Positions 17,295-23,932 of a DNA stretch of 35,726 nt are shown here, piece by piece. Position numbers and translations under genes: made by a program. The notes under the pieces are model-generated. The model had not been told where the DNA came from, did no database searches, and saw only the letters and a list, made by a program, of their open reading frames with translations. Source of the DNA: Arthrobacter sp. Leaf337 (GTDB lineage: Bacteria; Actinomycetota; Actinomycetes; Actinomycetales; Micrococcaceae); contig NZ_LMPC01000019.1 in the NCBI RefSeq assembly GCF_001423745.1, positions 1 through 35,726 of the forward strand, read 5' to 3'. Every line of letters starts with the position of its first letter. Position 1 is the first letter of the stretch.

Positions 17295-18185
17295 ATGAGC
17301 GCCGCAAACGAACCCCGCAAGTCCAAAGCAGAACGCACTGCCGAGGCCCGCGAGAAAGCCCGTGAAATCCGTGAGGCGCAGCTGAAGAAGGACAAGCGCA
17401 ATAAACTCCTCATCGGCTGGGGCATTGTGGTGGCCGTCGTAGCCATCCTCGCAATCGTTGCACTGGTAGTCAGTTCCAACATCAGGAACAACGCTCCCGT
17501 GGCAGACGAAGGCCCCACTCCGGCCAACGGCAACATCCACGGCGGCGTGACGCTGCTGGCAAACTCCGAGGTAGTGAAGTCCGATCCCGCTGCGGTGAAC
17601 GTGAAGGACGTCCCGTCTAAGCCGGAAACGCCGCCTGCAGAGGTGAAGGCACCCGGTGCTGAGGCGGAAGCCGGCAAGCCTGTGAAGGTGGTCGTCTATA
17701 TCGACTTCATCTGCCCCGTCTGCAAGCGGTTTGAAACCACCTACAACGAACAGCTGACCAGCCTCCGCAACGAAGGCAAGATCTCGCTGGAGTACAGGCC
17801 GCTCGGCTTCCTGGACCTGCAGTCCACCACCAACTACTCCTCCCGCGCGGCCAACGCTGCGGCCTGCGTAGTCAACGAATCGCCCGAAAAGTACTCCGAC
17901 TTCGTCAACGCTCTCTTCGAGAAGCAGCCCGCGGAAGGCAGTGCCGGCCTTTCGGACGACGATCTGAAGAAGATGGCCACGGACGTGGGCGCCAAGAGCA
18001 TCGACACGTGTGTGGAAGAGAAGAAATACCGGCCCTACGTAAAGGTGGCCACGCAGGAGGCTGCTGCCATCGGTGTGACCGGCACTCCGACTGCCTTCGT
18101 GGACGGCAAGCAGTGGGGCAAGGGCGACTCCGCCAATACCGACCTGATCCCGTTCATCCAGGCCGCAATCGACGCCAAGGGCTAA
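17295..18185 (+). CDS. Membrane-anchored DsbA-like thioredoxin-fold protein
   Basis: A 296-residue protein with a charged cytoplasmic N-terminus (residues 1-36, Lys/Glu/Arg-rich, probably helical), one membrane helix (about 38-60) and an extracytoplasmic thioredoxin-fold domain of the DsbA/DSBA-like (Thioredoxin_4) type. The redox motif is Cys140-Pro-Val-Cys143 in VYIDFICPVCKRFE, and the cis-Pro loop is VTGTPTAFVDG. Two further Cys (AAACVVN and DTCVEE) may form a structural disulfide. It should act in disulfide chemistry of exported proteins. GAGGAACTG stands before the ATG. A good terminator follows, so it is a single-gene unit. Confidence 0.88.
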   Translation: MSAANEPRKSKAERTAEAREKAREIREAQLKKDKRNKLLIGWGIVVAVVAILAIVALVVSSNIRNNAPVADEGPTPANGNIHGGVTLLANSEVVKSDPAAVNVKDVPSKPETPPAEVKAPGAEAEAGKPVKVVVYIDFICPVCKRFETTYNEQLTSLRNEGKISLEYRPLGFLDLQSTTNYSSRAANAAACVVNESPEKYSDFVNALFEKQPAEGSAGLSDDDLKKMATDVGAKSIDTCVEEKKYRPYVKVATQEAAAIGVTGTPTAFVDGKQWGKGDSANTDLIPFIQAAIDAKG

Positions 18186-18207
18186 CAACCACCCTCGCGC
18201 ATCAGGC

Positions 18208-18255
18208 CAGTGGCCCGGTTCCGGAACCATCCGGCACCGGGCCACTGCCGTTTTT
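18208..18255 (+). terminator. Rho-independent terminator after the DsbA-like gene
   Basis: A perfect 12-bp stem pairs CAGTGGCCCGGT (18208-18219) with ACCGGGCCACTG (18236-18247), followed by CCGTTTTT. This is one of the most canonical terminators in the window. Confidence 0.9.
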
Positions 18256-18342
18256 ACCAGCGGGGCGTCCTTGGGCTAACCTTATCTAGCACTGCATCCA
18301 GTGCCGCTCGTTGCGCCTGATCCGTCGGGCAGAAACAGGCAC

Positions 18343-18419
18343 GCCTCCTTAGCTCAGTTGGCCAGAGCACCGCTCTTGTAAAGCGGGGGTCGTCGGTTCG
18401 AATCCGACAGGGGGCTCCA
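18343..18419 (+). tRNA. trnT: tRNA-Thr (anticodon TGT)
   Basis: A full cloverleaf is visible: acceptor GCCTCCT / AGGGGGC, D-arm TAGCTCAGTTGGCCAGAGCA, anticodon stem CCGCT / AGCGG with loop CTTGTAA (anticodon TGT), and T-arm GTCGG-TTCGAAT-CCGAC. The discriminator base is T and CCA is encoded at 18417-18419. It reads ACA codons. About 200 bases after it contain no gene I can support; a T-rich run (TTTTGCTTTTTT) near 18463-18475 may help termination. Confidence 0.97.
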
Positions 18420-18633
18420 CTGTGGCTTGACCTGTGGTTGTAGCGCCGCAGGGCAGGGGCCTTTTGCTTTTTTCAGGTCGTGGACCCACCCTTTGCTCAC
18501 CCGTATCGGCGCCGGACTTAACCTGCGTCGGCGATTGCGCTTCCGGGCTGGCTGCATCGAAGGCGCTGAGCACCGCGGTCGTGTCGAAGGCCTCCTTATA
18601 TTCCCCGACGGACTGTTTCCGGGTCATCGAGTG

Positions 18634-19128
18634 TCAGTGGCGTGTCATCGTGGAGCTTCGCATTCCGCTGTAGGCTGCCACGACCCCTACCAGGAAAATG
18701 AGAACGGCGAGGTAGATCAGGCCGAGGTGACCAAGCGTGGCCAGACCCCATGGGTAGTGCGCGGGGAGGGCAACGGCGAGTCCGACGACCGGGACGATAA
18801 CGGCTGTGGCAAAGGCCCACCGTTCTCCGCGGCGCACTCCATACCAGGACAGGCCTGCGACGGCCAGCCCGGTCGCAGCGATGAAGCCGCTGACCGCGAT
18901 GTGCAGATGGCTGATGTAGTGATACAGCTGAGGGCTGAACGCCTCGATTTCCGCCCTCCCCTTGTCCACTTGTTCGGGGCCGATGCCCAGCTCGAGGAAG
19001 GCGTCCGTGAAGTTGAGTACAAGGAAGATTACGGCGTAACCCACGAAGGCCAACCCGGCCAGCGTCATGAGAGCGGCTCCTGTCCGGAGGCGGGACTTTT
19101 CTCCTTTGGGAGCTTGGATGGTGGACAC
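18634..19128 (-). CDS. Four-helix membrane protein of unknown function
   Basis: A 164-residue protein with four predicted membrane helices (about residues 17-40, 74-97, 104-123 and 129-154). Between helices 1 and 2 is an outside loop with Glu/Asp residues and the segment SPQLYHYISHLHIAVSG, whose His and Tyr residues are notable. I do not recognise the family. The frame extends far upstream, over the next gene; the GTG at 19128 is chosen because AAAGGGGG stands eight bases before it. It is divergent from the ArsR-rhodanese gene, and their 95-base gap carries two matching palindromes, so it is probably the regulated target. Function could be transport or sensing of a sulfur or redox species, but this is speculation. 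Confidence 0.65.
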   Translation of the reverse strand: MSTIQAPKGEKSRLRTGAALMTLAGLAFVGYAVIFLVLNFTDAFLELGIGPEQVDKGRAEIEAFSPQLYHYISHLHIAVSGFIAATGLAVAGLSWYGVRRGERWAFATAVIVPVVGLAVALPAHYPWGLATLGHLGLIYLAVLIFLVGVVAAYSGMRSSTMTRH

Positions 19129-19152
19129 GGCCACCACCCCCTTTCTTAATTT

Positions 19153-19164
19153 AAGTAGGTACTT
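19153..19164. promoter_or_regulatory. ArsR-type operator, membrane-protein side
   Basis: AAGTA-GG-TACTT is a 5-2-5 palindrome followed by GAATA. The same layout recurs at 19193-19208. It lies 25 bases upstream of the membrane-protein start, in that gene's promoter or leader. Confidence 0.55.
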
Positions 19165-19192
19165 GAATAAGAATCCTCTGACGGTAGGCTTG

Positions 19193-19208
19193 TCAAGAGA
19201 ACTCTTGA
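19193..19208. promoter_or_regulatory. ArsR-type operator, ArsR-rhodanese side
   Basis: TCAAGAG-AA-CTCTTGA is a perfect 7-2-7 palindrome followed by ATA. Its core AAG..CTTGAATA matches the site at 19153-19164. The two centres are 42 bp apart, four helical turns, so two regulator dimers could sit on the same DNA face and repress both genes. Confidence 0.6.
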
Positions 19209-19223
19209 ATAGGAGGAGGGTGA

Positions 19224-19916
19224 GTGGGCAACCAGCAGGAAAAGGATGCGCTCTTCGAAGCCCTCGTCGAAGCTGCAAAGGCGTTGGGGAACGGCAGAAG
19301 GGCGCAGCTGATCGATATCCTGGGGCAAGGCGAACGGTCGGTTGAGGAGCTGGCCGCAGAGATCCACCAGAGTATGGCCAACACATCCCAGCACTTGCAG
19401 CGCCTGCTGCGTGCCGGCATCGTCTACTCCCGACGGTCGGGGACGAGGATCTATTACTCGCTTGCCAGCCCCGCAGTGGAGCGGCTATGGCGAGCACTTC
19501 GGGAGGCAGCCGAAGCGCATTCGGGGGAGCTGGGCGATCTCGTCCGTGCCTACGTCGGCAACCGCGCCGACCTGAGCATGATCACGCGTGACGAACTGCT
19601 GCTATGGCTGCGGCAGGGCGACGTCGTTGTGCTGGACGTGCGGCCGCAGGCAGAATACGAAGCCGGACATATCCCGGGGGCGCTTTCCGTGCCCTTCTCG
19701 GACGTTAAGTCTCGACTGCGCGAGGTTCCCCAGGGGAGCGAAATCGTCGCCTACTGCCGCGGACCATACTGCCTATATGCGGACGAGGCCGTGCGGCTGC
19801 TCACGGACGAAGGGCGCCTCGCCACAAGGCTTGAGGACGGCTTCCCCGAGTGGAAGGCGGCAGGGCTCCCGATAGAACAGTCGGCTACGGTCCGGAATGC
19901 ACCGCCGCGGCCCTGA
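19224..19916 (+). CDS. ArsR family regulator fused to a rhodanese domain
   Basis: A 230-residue two-domain protein. Residues ~8-95 form an ArsR winged helix (RRAQLIDILGQGERSVEELAAEIHQSMANTSQHLQRLLRAGIV, wing SRRSGTRIYYSL). Residues ~118-220 form a rhodanese domain (VVVLDVRPQAEYEAGHIPGALSVPF) with active-site loop Cys178-Arg-Gly-Pro-Tyr-Cys183. These are the only two cysteines, and the ArsR part lacks the metal-binding Cys motif of ArsR/SmtB sensors, so sensing probably runs through the rhodanese loop, for example by persulfide or disulfide formation. The GTG at 19224 has a very strong AGGAGGAGGG upstream. It is divergent from the four-helix membrane protein and probably autoregulated at the two palindromes. 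Confidence 0.88.
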   Translation: MGNQQEKDALFEALVEAAKALGNGRRAQLIDILGQGERSVEELAAEIHQSMANTSQHLQRLLRAGIVYSRRSGTRIYYSLASPAVERLWRALREAAEAHSGELGDLVRAYVGNRADLSMITRDELLLWLRQGDVVVLDVRPQAEYEAGHIPGALSVPFSDVKSRLREVPQGSEIVAYCRGPYCLYADEAVRLLTDEGRLATRLEDGFPEWKAAGLPIEQSATVRNAPPRP

Positions 19917-20066
19917 TCGGAGAAATATGAACACCATGGCCGAAGCGAAATATTTGGCCGACGTGTCAGTGATGGTCGAAAACTGACAAGACCCAGGAAG
20001 TCCCAGCGCCAGGCCAAGGGTCGTTTGCCTCTACGCTGTTCCGTTCACACCGCGCAACCTAGGCGT

Positions 20067-20537
20067 ATGAGCCAAGAGAAAACCGGCATCCGGCTGGTCC
20101 AACGCCCCGAGCAGCCCACCGCCGTCGTCCGCGAAAAAGTGCCCATGGGCGAGCTACCCCCGTTCTTTGGACGCGCCTTTGGCGCCGTCATGGCCGCAGC
20201 CCAGAACCAGGCCGTGCAGATTGCCGGGCCGCCCTTCGGCCTGTACCGGGGCATGCCCACCGACACGGTCGACGTCGAGGCGGGATTTCCGGTGGCAGCG
20301 CCCTTCACCGGGTCAGAAGGAGTGGCGGCCGGAATCCTGCCGGCGTGCCAGGCCTTCGAAGCCACCCACACCGGTCCGTACGACACGCTGAGTGCCACGT
20401 ACGACGCCATCCAGGCGCGGATGAAGGAAGAGGGATTCAGCCCGGCCGACTCAATGTGGGAATACTACTTGAGCGACCCCGCCAGGGAGCCCGATCCGGC
20501 CACCTGGAAGACCCTGGTTGTGTGGCCCGTGGCGTAG
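20067..20537 (+). CDS. GyrI-like / effector-binding domain protein
   Basis: A 156-residue stand-alone GyrI-like (AraC effector-binding, BacT_SOUL-type) domain. Signs are RLVQRPEQPTAVVREKVPMGELPPFFGRAFGAV at the N-terminus, then GPPFGLYRG, VDVEAGFPVAAPF, FEATHTGPYDTLSATYDAIQARMKEEGF and a WEYYLSDPAREPDPATWKTLVVWPV ending. Such domains bind drugs or other small hydrophobic molecules, and some hydrolyse cyclopropanoids; the ligand is unknown here. The frame opens at 20025, but the ATG at 20067 gives the usual start. It stands alone on its strand; nothing functional is seen in the ~150 bases before it. Confidence 0.82.
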   Translation: MSQEKTGIRLVQRPEQPTAVVREKVPMGELPPFFGRAFGAVMAAAQNQAVQIAGPPFGLYRGMPTDTVDVEAGFPVAAPFTGSEGVAAGILPACQAFEATHTGPYDTLSATYDAIQARMKEEGFSPADSMWEYYLSDPAREPDPATWKTLVVWPVA

Positions 20538-20559
20538 GGTCCGTCCCTGAAGACCGTTC

Positions 20560-20663
20560 CCTGAAATTGCCGCGCAACGGTGGACCTTCTTGAAATCCCC
20601 GAAAGGAACGCTCACGCTGCCCTTGGTTCCCTCCGACTCGTCAGGGTCCAGGCCCAGGTGCAC
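20560..20663 (-). pseudogene. Possible remnant of a small actinobacterial protein gene
   Basis: On the minus strand, about 30 codons read HLGLDPDESEGTKGSV followed by SVPFGDFKKVHRC, with third positions about 80% G/C, as in real genes here. The peptide looks like genuine protein sequence and resembles, from memory, a conserved small actinobacterial protein with a V-P-[FY]-G-D-F-x-x-V-H-R-C core. Downstream of HRCAAIS the frame loses this character and runs into the GyrI-like gene. It may be a broken gene copy. I cannot confirm the family without a search. Confidence 0.3.
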
Positions 20664-20753
20664 GGACCGCCAGAGCGCCCCCGTCCCGGAAAAGTAACGC
20701 CGCGGAGACTCCGGCGAAACGTGCCCACAACACGGGGCGCCTACTTTGGGGCT

Positions 20754-20987
20754 ATGACATCACGCCTGTTCACCAGAATCGCTTCATGGTTCGAAGCCCG
20801 GACCTTGCCTGCTGCCTCCCCGTCGGGCGACGGCGCCTGGGAACAAGGTGCGTGGGAACAGGGCAATGCCGCGATCGCCGACGTCACCAGGTGGGGCTGG
20901 CTGCCGGCGCTCAGCGGCGTGTCCATTGCGGCCGATCATGCGGCGATCGCGCACCGGGAGAAGGCTGCCGCGGCAAGCGAGGGATAG
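20754..20987 (+). CDS. Small hypothetical protein (77 residues)
   Basis: This short frame begins MTSRLFTRIASWFEARTLP, a plausible amphipathic or membrane-proximal start, and contains a duplicated five-residue unit (GAWEQGAWEQG) from a 15-bp tandem repeat at about residue 27. The C-terminal half (ADVTRWGWLPALSGVSIAADHAAIAHREKAAAASEG) is Ala-rich. I do not recognise the family. The codon bias suits a real gene, but no strong ribosome binding site is visible (TTGGGG lies eight bases upstream). It could be a non-coding open frame. Confidence 0.45.
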   Translation: MTSRLFTRIASWFEARTLPAASPSGDGAWEQGAWEQGNAAIADVTRWGWLPALSGVSIAADHAAIAHREKAAAASEG

Positions 20988-21143
20988 CCGCTGGCCTGCC
21001 TTTCCAGGGAGCTTGGAACCGGCCGGTAACGGTCCGATTTGTCGGGTTGAACACACTTTTCTTCAACAACCGGCATAATGTCCTAAACTGCTTCACTGAG
21101 GTGCCTGAAATGGCGCTGCGCAGCAACGAAAGTGAACCACGCA

Positions 21144-21446
21144 ATGGCTACCGATTACGACGCCCCACGCAAGACAGAAGAAGAGTCTCCCGCTGAATCA
21201 CTGGAGGCCCTTCAGGCGTCCCGCGGCGGCGGAGCCCAGACCGCCGTCATCGACGTTGATGAGAACGACACGGCTGAGGGAATTGACCTTCCCGGGGCGG
21301 ACCTTTCCGGCGAAGAACTCACGGTCACCGTTGTCCCCGAGCAGTCCGACGAATTCACCTGCTCCTCGTGCTTCCTCGTCCGTCACCGGTCCCAGGTTGC
21401 CCGCGAAAAGAACGGCATGAAGTACTGCCGCGACTGCGAAGGCTAG
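21144..21446 (+). CDS. DUF4193 family zinc-ribbon-like protein
   Basis: A 100-residue protein matching the actinobacterial DUF4193 family: start MATDYDAPRKTEEES, middle LPGADLSGEELTVTVVPEQ, and a C-terminal double-CxxC segment (Cys73-x2-Cys76 and Cys95-x2-Cys98, in FTCSSCFLVRHRSQ and KYCRDCEG) that should bind zinc. The N-terminal half is acidic and probably disordered. Function is unknown, but the family is widely conserved in actinobacteria and commonly expressed from its own promoter. A GTG at 21132 could add four residues; the ATG is preferred by family usage. A strong terminator follows. Confidence 0.92.
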   Translation: MATDYDAPRKTEEESPAESLEALQASRGGGAQTAVIDVDENDTAEGIDLPGADLSGEELTVTVVPEQSDEFTCSSCFLVRHRSQVAREKNGMKYCRDCEG

Positions 21447-21489
21447 GCAGCTTCCAGCACCCGCCCCAATTTCAGAAGCACGGCATCGA

Positions 21490-21531
21490 GAGGCGCCGGC
21501 GAGCCGTGAGGCCCGCCGGCGCCTCGTCGTT
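21490..21531 (+). terminator. Terminator after the DUF4193 gene
   Basis: A perfect 12-bp stem (GAGGCGCCGGCG at 21490-21501, complement at 21514-21525) is followed by GTCGTT. It ends the DUF4193 transcript. The remaining bases up to the next gene (to 21725) hold no recognisable gene. Confidence 0.85.
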
Positions 21532-21725
21532 ATCCGGCATTACGGAAGCGTGTCCAATGACCTTCCGGAAAGCCCCTGAGTGCCGCCAAATGCGCCGCTG
21601 AATAACCGTCCCGTAATCTGCGCAACCGCAATTTAACAGTTGGGCGCCGAAGGGATTTCGGCCCTCGTTTTAGCCTGTCACGGCTCCTACGCTTGAGTTA
21701 TCTCATCACTTCCGAGGTGGCTGAA

Positions 21726-22268
21726 ATGAAGAAATTCCAAGTATGGCTGGCGGCGATCCTGATGGCTGCCGGGCTCGGCCTGGTGGCGCCGGCGCCGGCA
21801 TCGGCGTCCTACTGCGGTCTGGTGTGGGGGTCGCTGGCGAAATCCGAAGCCACTATGGGAACCGGGAAGGTCACCAACGTGCGGACCGGGCAGCATTACT
21901 GCTTCGACCGCCTGGTGGTTGACCTCAACGGTCCGGTGAAGGGCTACACGGTGCGGTACGTCCCCACTGTTGTGCAGGACGGTTCGGGGTTGCCGGTTCC
22001 CCTGCGGGGGCGGGCATTCCTCCAGATCACCGTCAATTCACCGGCATATGACGACGGCGGCAAGTCCACATACAGCCCGGCCGACAAGAATGAACTGACC
22101 AACGTTGGCGGCTACCAGACCTTCCGGCAAGTGGCTTGGGCCGGAAGCTTCGAGGGCTACTCGACCATGGGTCTGGGCGTCCGCGGACGACTGCCGTTCA
22201 GGGTGTTCACCCTGGACGGACCCGGAGCGGGCTCGCGGATCGTGGTTGACGTTGCCCACTACTGGTGA
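21726..22268 (+). CDS. Secreted AMIN-like domain protein
   Basis: A 180-residue exported protein. The signal peptide is clear: MKKFQVWLAAILMAAGLGLV then APAPASA, with cleavage likely after residue 27. The mature part matches the actinobacterial AMIN-like family: RTGQHYCFDRLVVDLNG, YTVRYVPTV, GRAFLQITVNSPAYD, FEGYSTMGLGVRGRLPFRVFTL and a terminal SRIVVDVAHYW. Cys30 and Cys59 could form a disulfide. AMIN domains in other proteins localise to the cell wall or bind peptidoglycan; here the role is unknown. GAGGTGG precedes the ATG. The frame opens 11 codons earlier, but that start would bury the signal peptide. Confidence 0.85.
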   Translation: MKKFQVWLAAILMAAGLGLVAPAPASASYCGLVWGSLAKSEATMGTGKVTNVRTGQHYCFDRLVVDLNGPVKGYTVRYVPTVVQDGSGLPVPLRGRAFLQITVNSPAYDDGGKSTYSPADKNELTNVGGYQTFRQVAWAGSFEGYSTMGLGVRGRLPFRVFTLDGPGAGSRIVVDVAHYW

Positions 22269-22314
22269 CCTGCCCGCGCCTGGTTCCCTGGCACTGATGC
22301 CCCTGGTGGTCTGA

Positions 22315-22351
22315 CCCTGGTGGCCCCGGAGTTACTCCGGGACCACCAGGG
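22315..22351. terminator. Bidirectional hairpin between convergent genes
   Basis: Two nested stems (CCCTGGTGG with CCACCAGGG, and CCCGGAGT with ACTCCGGG) form a nearly perfect 37-base hairpin. It overlaps the last codons and the stop of the permease gene. It lies between the AMIN-like gene and the convergent permease gene and may end both transcripts. No clear T-tract on either side. Confidence 0.6.
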
Positions 22352-23921
22352 CAGGAGTGTCCTTGCGGATGGTTTCGCCGCGGAAGAACCCGGGACGCAG
22401 CCTGGCCATGATGAGCATGAACACGGCGCCCAGGGCGAGGATTCCCACACCGAGGACGAAGACCAGCCCCACGCCGAAGATCTCTGATCCGCTGCCGAAC
22501 TCCGGCGCCCAGCTGTCCGCGGCCGTCTGCAGGAAGACCACCAGCAGCCCCAGTCCGCCCAGGAGCGGGCAGAGCAGCCGCAGGACGAAGTGGCGGACAC
22601 TGCTGAAGACGCTGTTCCGGAAGTACCAGGCGCACGCGAATGCCGTCAGCCCGTAGTAGAAGCAGATCATCAGCCCCAGGGCCAGGATAGTGTCGTTCAG
22701 GACGTTTTCGCTGACCACGTGCATCACCGCATAGAACCCCGCGGAGAGGACGCCTGCGGCAACCGTGGCGAAGCCCGGCGTCGCAAACTTCTTGCTCATG
22801 TGGCTGAACGGTTTCGGCAGGGCGCCGTAGTGCGCCATGGCCAGCAGGCTTCGGGACGGCGAGGTGAAGGTGGACTGCAGGGACGCCGCCGAGCTGGACA
22901 GGACCGCCAGGGACATGAGGATGGCAAACGGGCCCATGATGGGGGACGCCAGCGCGGTGAAAATGTTCGCGTGGTTCTCTTCGTTGTTCAGCCCGACGCC
23001 CTCAGTGCCCACGCCCGCGAACATCATGGTGGCGATAGTGACCAGCAAGTAGATGCCCAGGACAACGACGGCGGTGAGGGTGCCGGCGATGCCCGCGGTC
23101 TTCTTGCCGTTGGCCGTTTCCTCGTTCACGGTGAGGCAGACATCCCAGCCCCAGTACACAAAGATGGACAGCGAAATCCCCGCGGCAATTTGCCCGAACG
23201 TCTCGATCTTTGTGACGTCAAACCATTCCCAGCTGAACGGGATGGAGGTTTCCGAGGACGACCAGTTGGCGAAGGCCATGGCCACGAACAGTCCCAGCAC
23301 GAGCAGCTGGAACCCCACCAGGCCGTACTGGACGATCTTGGTGGTGTGCAGGCCGCGGTAGCTGACCCAGACAGCCAGGGCCACGAACACGAAGCAGGTG
23401 GCGACGTTCAAGGGCTTGTCGGCGGCGAGGTCGGCAAGCTCCGGTGCGCCCGTGAGCTGGGCGAGAAACAGGTAGAAGAAGTCCACTGCCACAGCTGCCA
23501 GGTTAGACAGCACGATAATGTTCGCGGCGAGGAGTCCCCACCCGCCCATCCAGCCCACCCACGGGCCGAAGGCCTTGGTGACCCACGTGAAGGTAGTGCC
23601 GCTGTCCGGCGAGTCGGCGTTGAGTTCCCTGTAGGCCAGGGACACCAAGATCATGGGGATGAAACCGATGAGGAAAATGACGGGCAGCTGCAGCCCGGCC
23701 TCGTTTACGGTGGGGCCAAGGGCGCTGGTGAGCGTATAGGCCGGTGCGATGGTGGAAATGCCAAGGACGACGACGGCGAGGAGGCCCAGCTGCCCGCCCT
23801 TCAGTCCCTTTCCGGTGATGCCGTGCGGGGTGCCGGGCGCGTCGGTGACGGACGCCGCTGTGCCGGCTGCTTCTGTGCCGGCTGCGCCGGCCTGGGAGCC
23901 CTGGCGGATGGTTTGGGTCAT
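22332..23921 (-). CDS. APC superfamily amino acid/polyamine permease
   Basis: A 529-residue membrane protein with about 12 predicted helices. The N-terminal APC signature is GQLGLLAVVVLGISTIAPAYTLTSALGP, with further conserved parts YRELNADSPDSGTTFTWVTKAFGPWVGWMGGWGLL and VYWGWDVCLTVNEETANGKKTAG. It follows aguB-aguA on the same strand, 11 bases after the aguA stop, so it is the third gene of that operon. By context it should import agmatine, putrescine or a related amine, though similar permeases carry amino acids. GAAAGG stands nine bases before the ATG at 23921; the frame is open to 23936. The first 40 residues are Ala/Gly/Thr-rich and likely disordered. Confidence 0.9.
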   Translation of the reverse strand: MTQTIRQGSQAGAAGTEAAGTAASVTDAPGTPHGITGKGLKGGQLGLLAVVVLGISTIAPAYTLTSALGPTVNEAGLQLPVIFLIGFIPMILVSLAYRELNADSPDSGTTFTWVTKAFGPWVGWMGGWGLLAANIIVLSNLAAVAVDFFYLFLAQLTGAPELADLAADKPLNVATCFVFVALAVWVSYRGLHTTKIVQYGLVGFQLLVLGLFVAMAFANWSSSETSIPFSWEWFDVTKIETFGQIAAGISLSIFVYWGWDVCLTVNEETANGKKTAGIAGTLTAVVVLGIYLLVTIATMMFAGVGTEGVGLNNEENHANIFTALASPIMGPFAILMSLAVLSSSAASLQSTFTSPSRSLLAMAHYGALPKPFSHMSKKFATPGFATVAAGVLSAGFYAVMHVVSENVLNDTILALGLMICFYYGLTAFACAWYFRNSVFSSVRHFVLRLLCPLLGGLGLLVVFLQTAADSWAPEFGSGSEIFGVGLVFVLGVGILALGAVFMLIMARLRPGFFRGETIRKDTPALVVPE

Positions 23922-23932
23922 GTCCGGACCTT

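Noticed and set aside
18349..18627. Minus-strand open frames across tRNA-Thr ending in peptides such as PVGFEPTTPALQERC and SNRRPPLYKSGALAN
   Set aside because: These are the well-known false translations of the antisense strand of tRNA-Thr. The upstream part (MTRKQSVGEYKEAFD...) has some coding-like codon bias but no ribosome binding site.
19927..19986. Tiny 19-codon frame (MNTMAEAKYLADVSVMVEN)
   Set aside because: No ribosome binding site and too short to support; it may just be leader DNA.
18409..22300. Search for a duplicated tRNA-Thr 3' end as an attachment site
   Set aside because: I saw no second copy of the tRNA 3' sequence and no integrase, so no genomic island boundary can be claimed.
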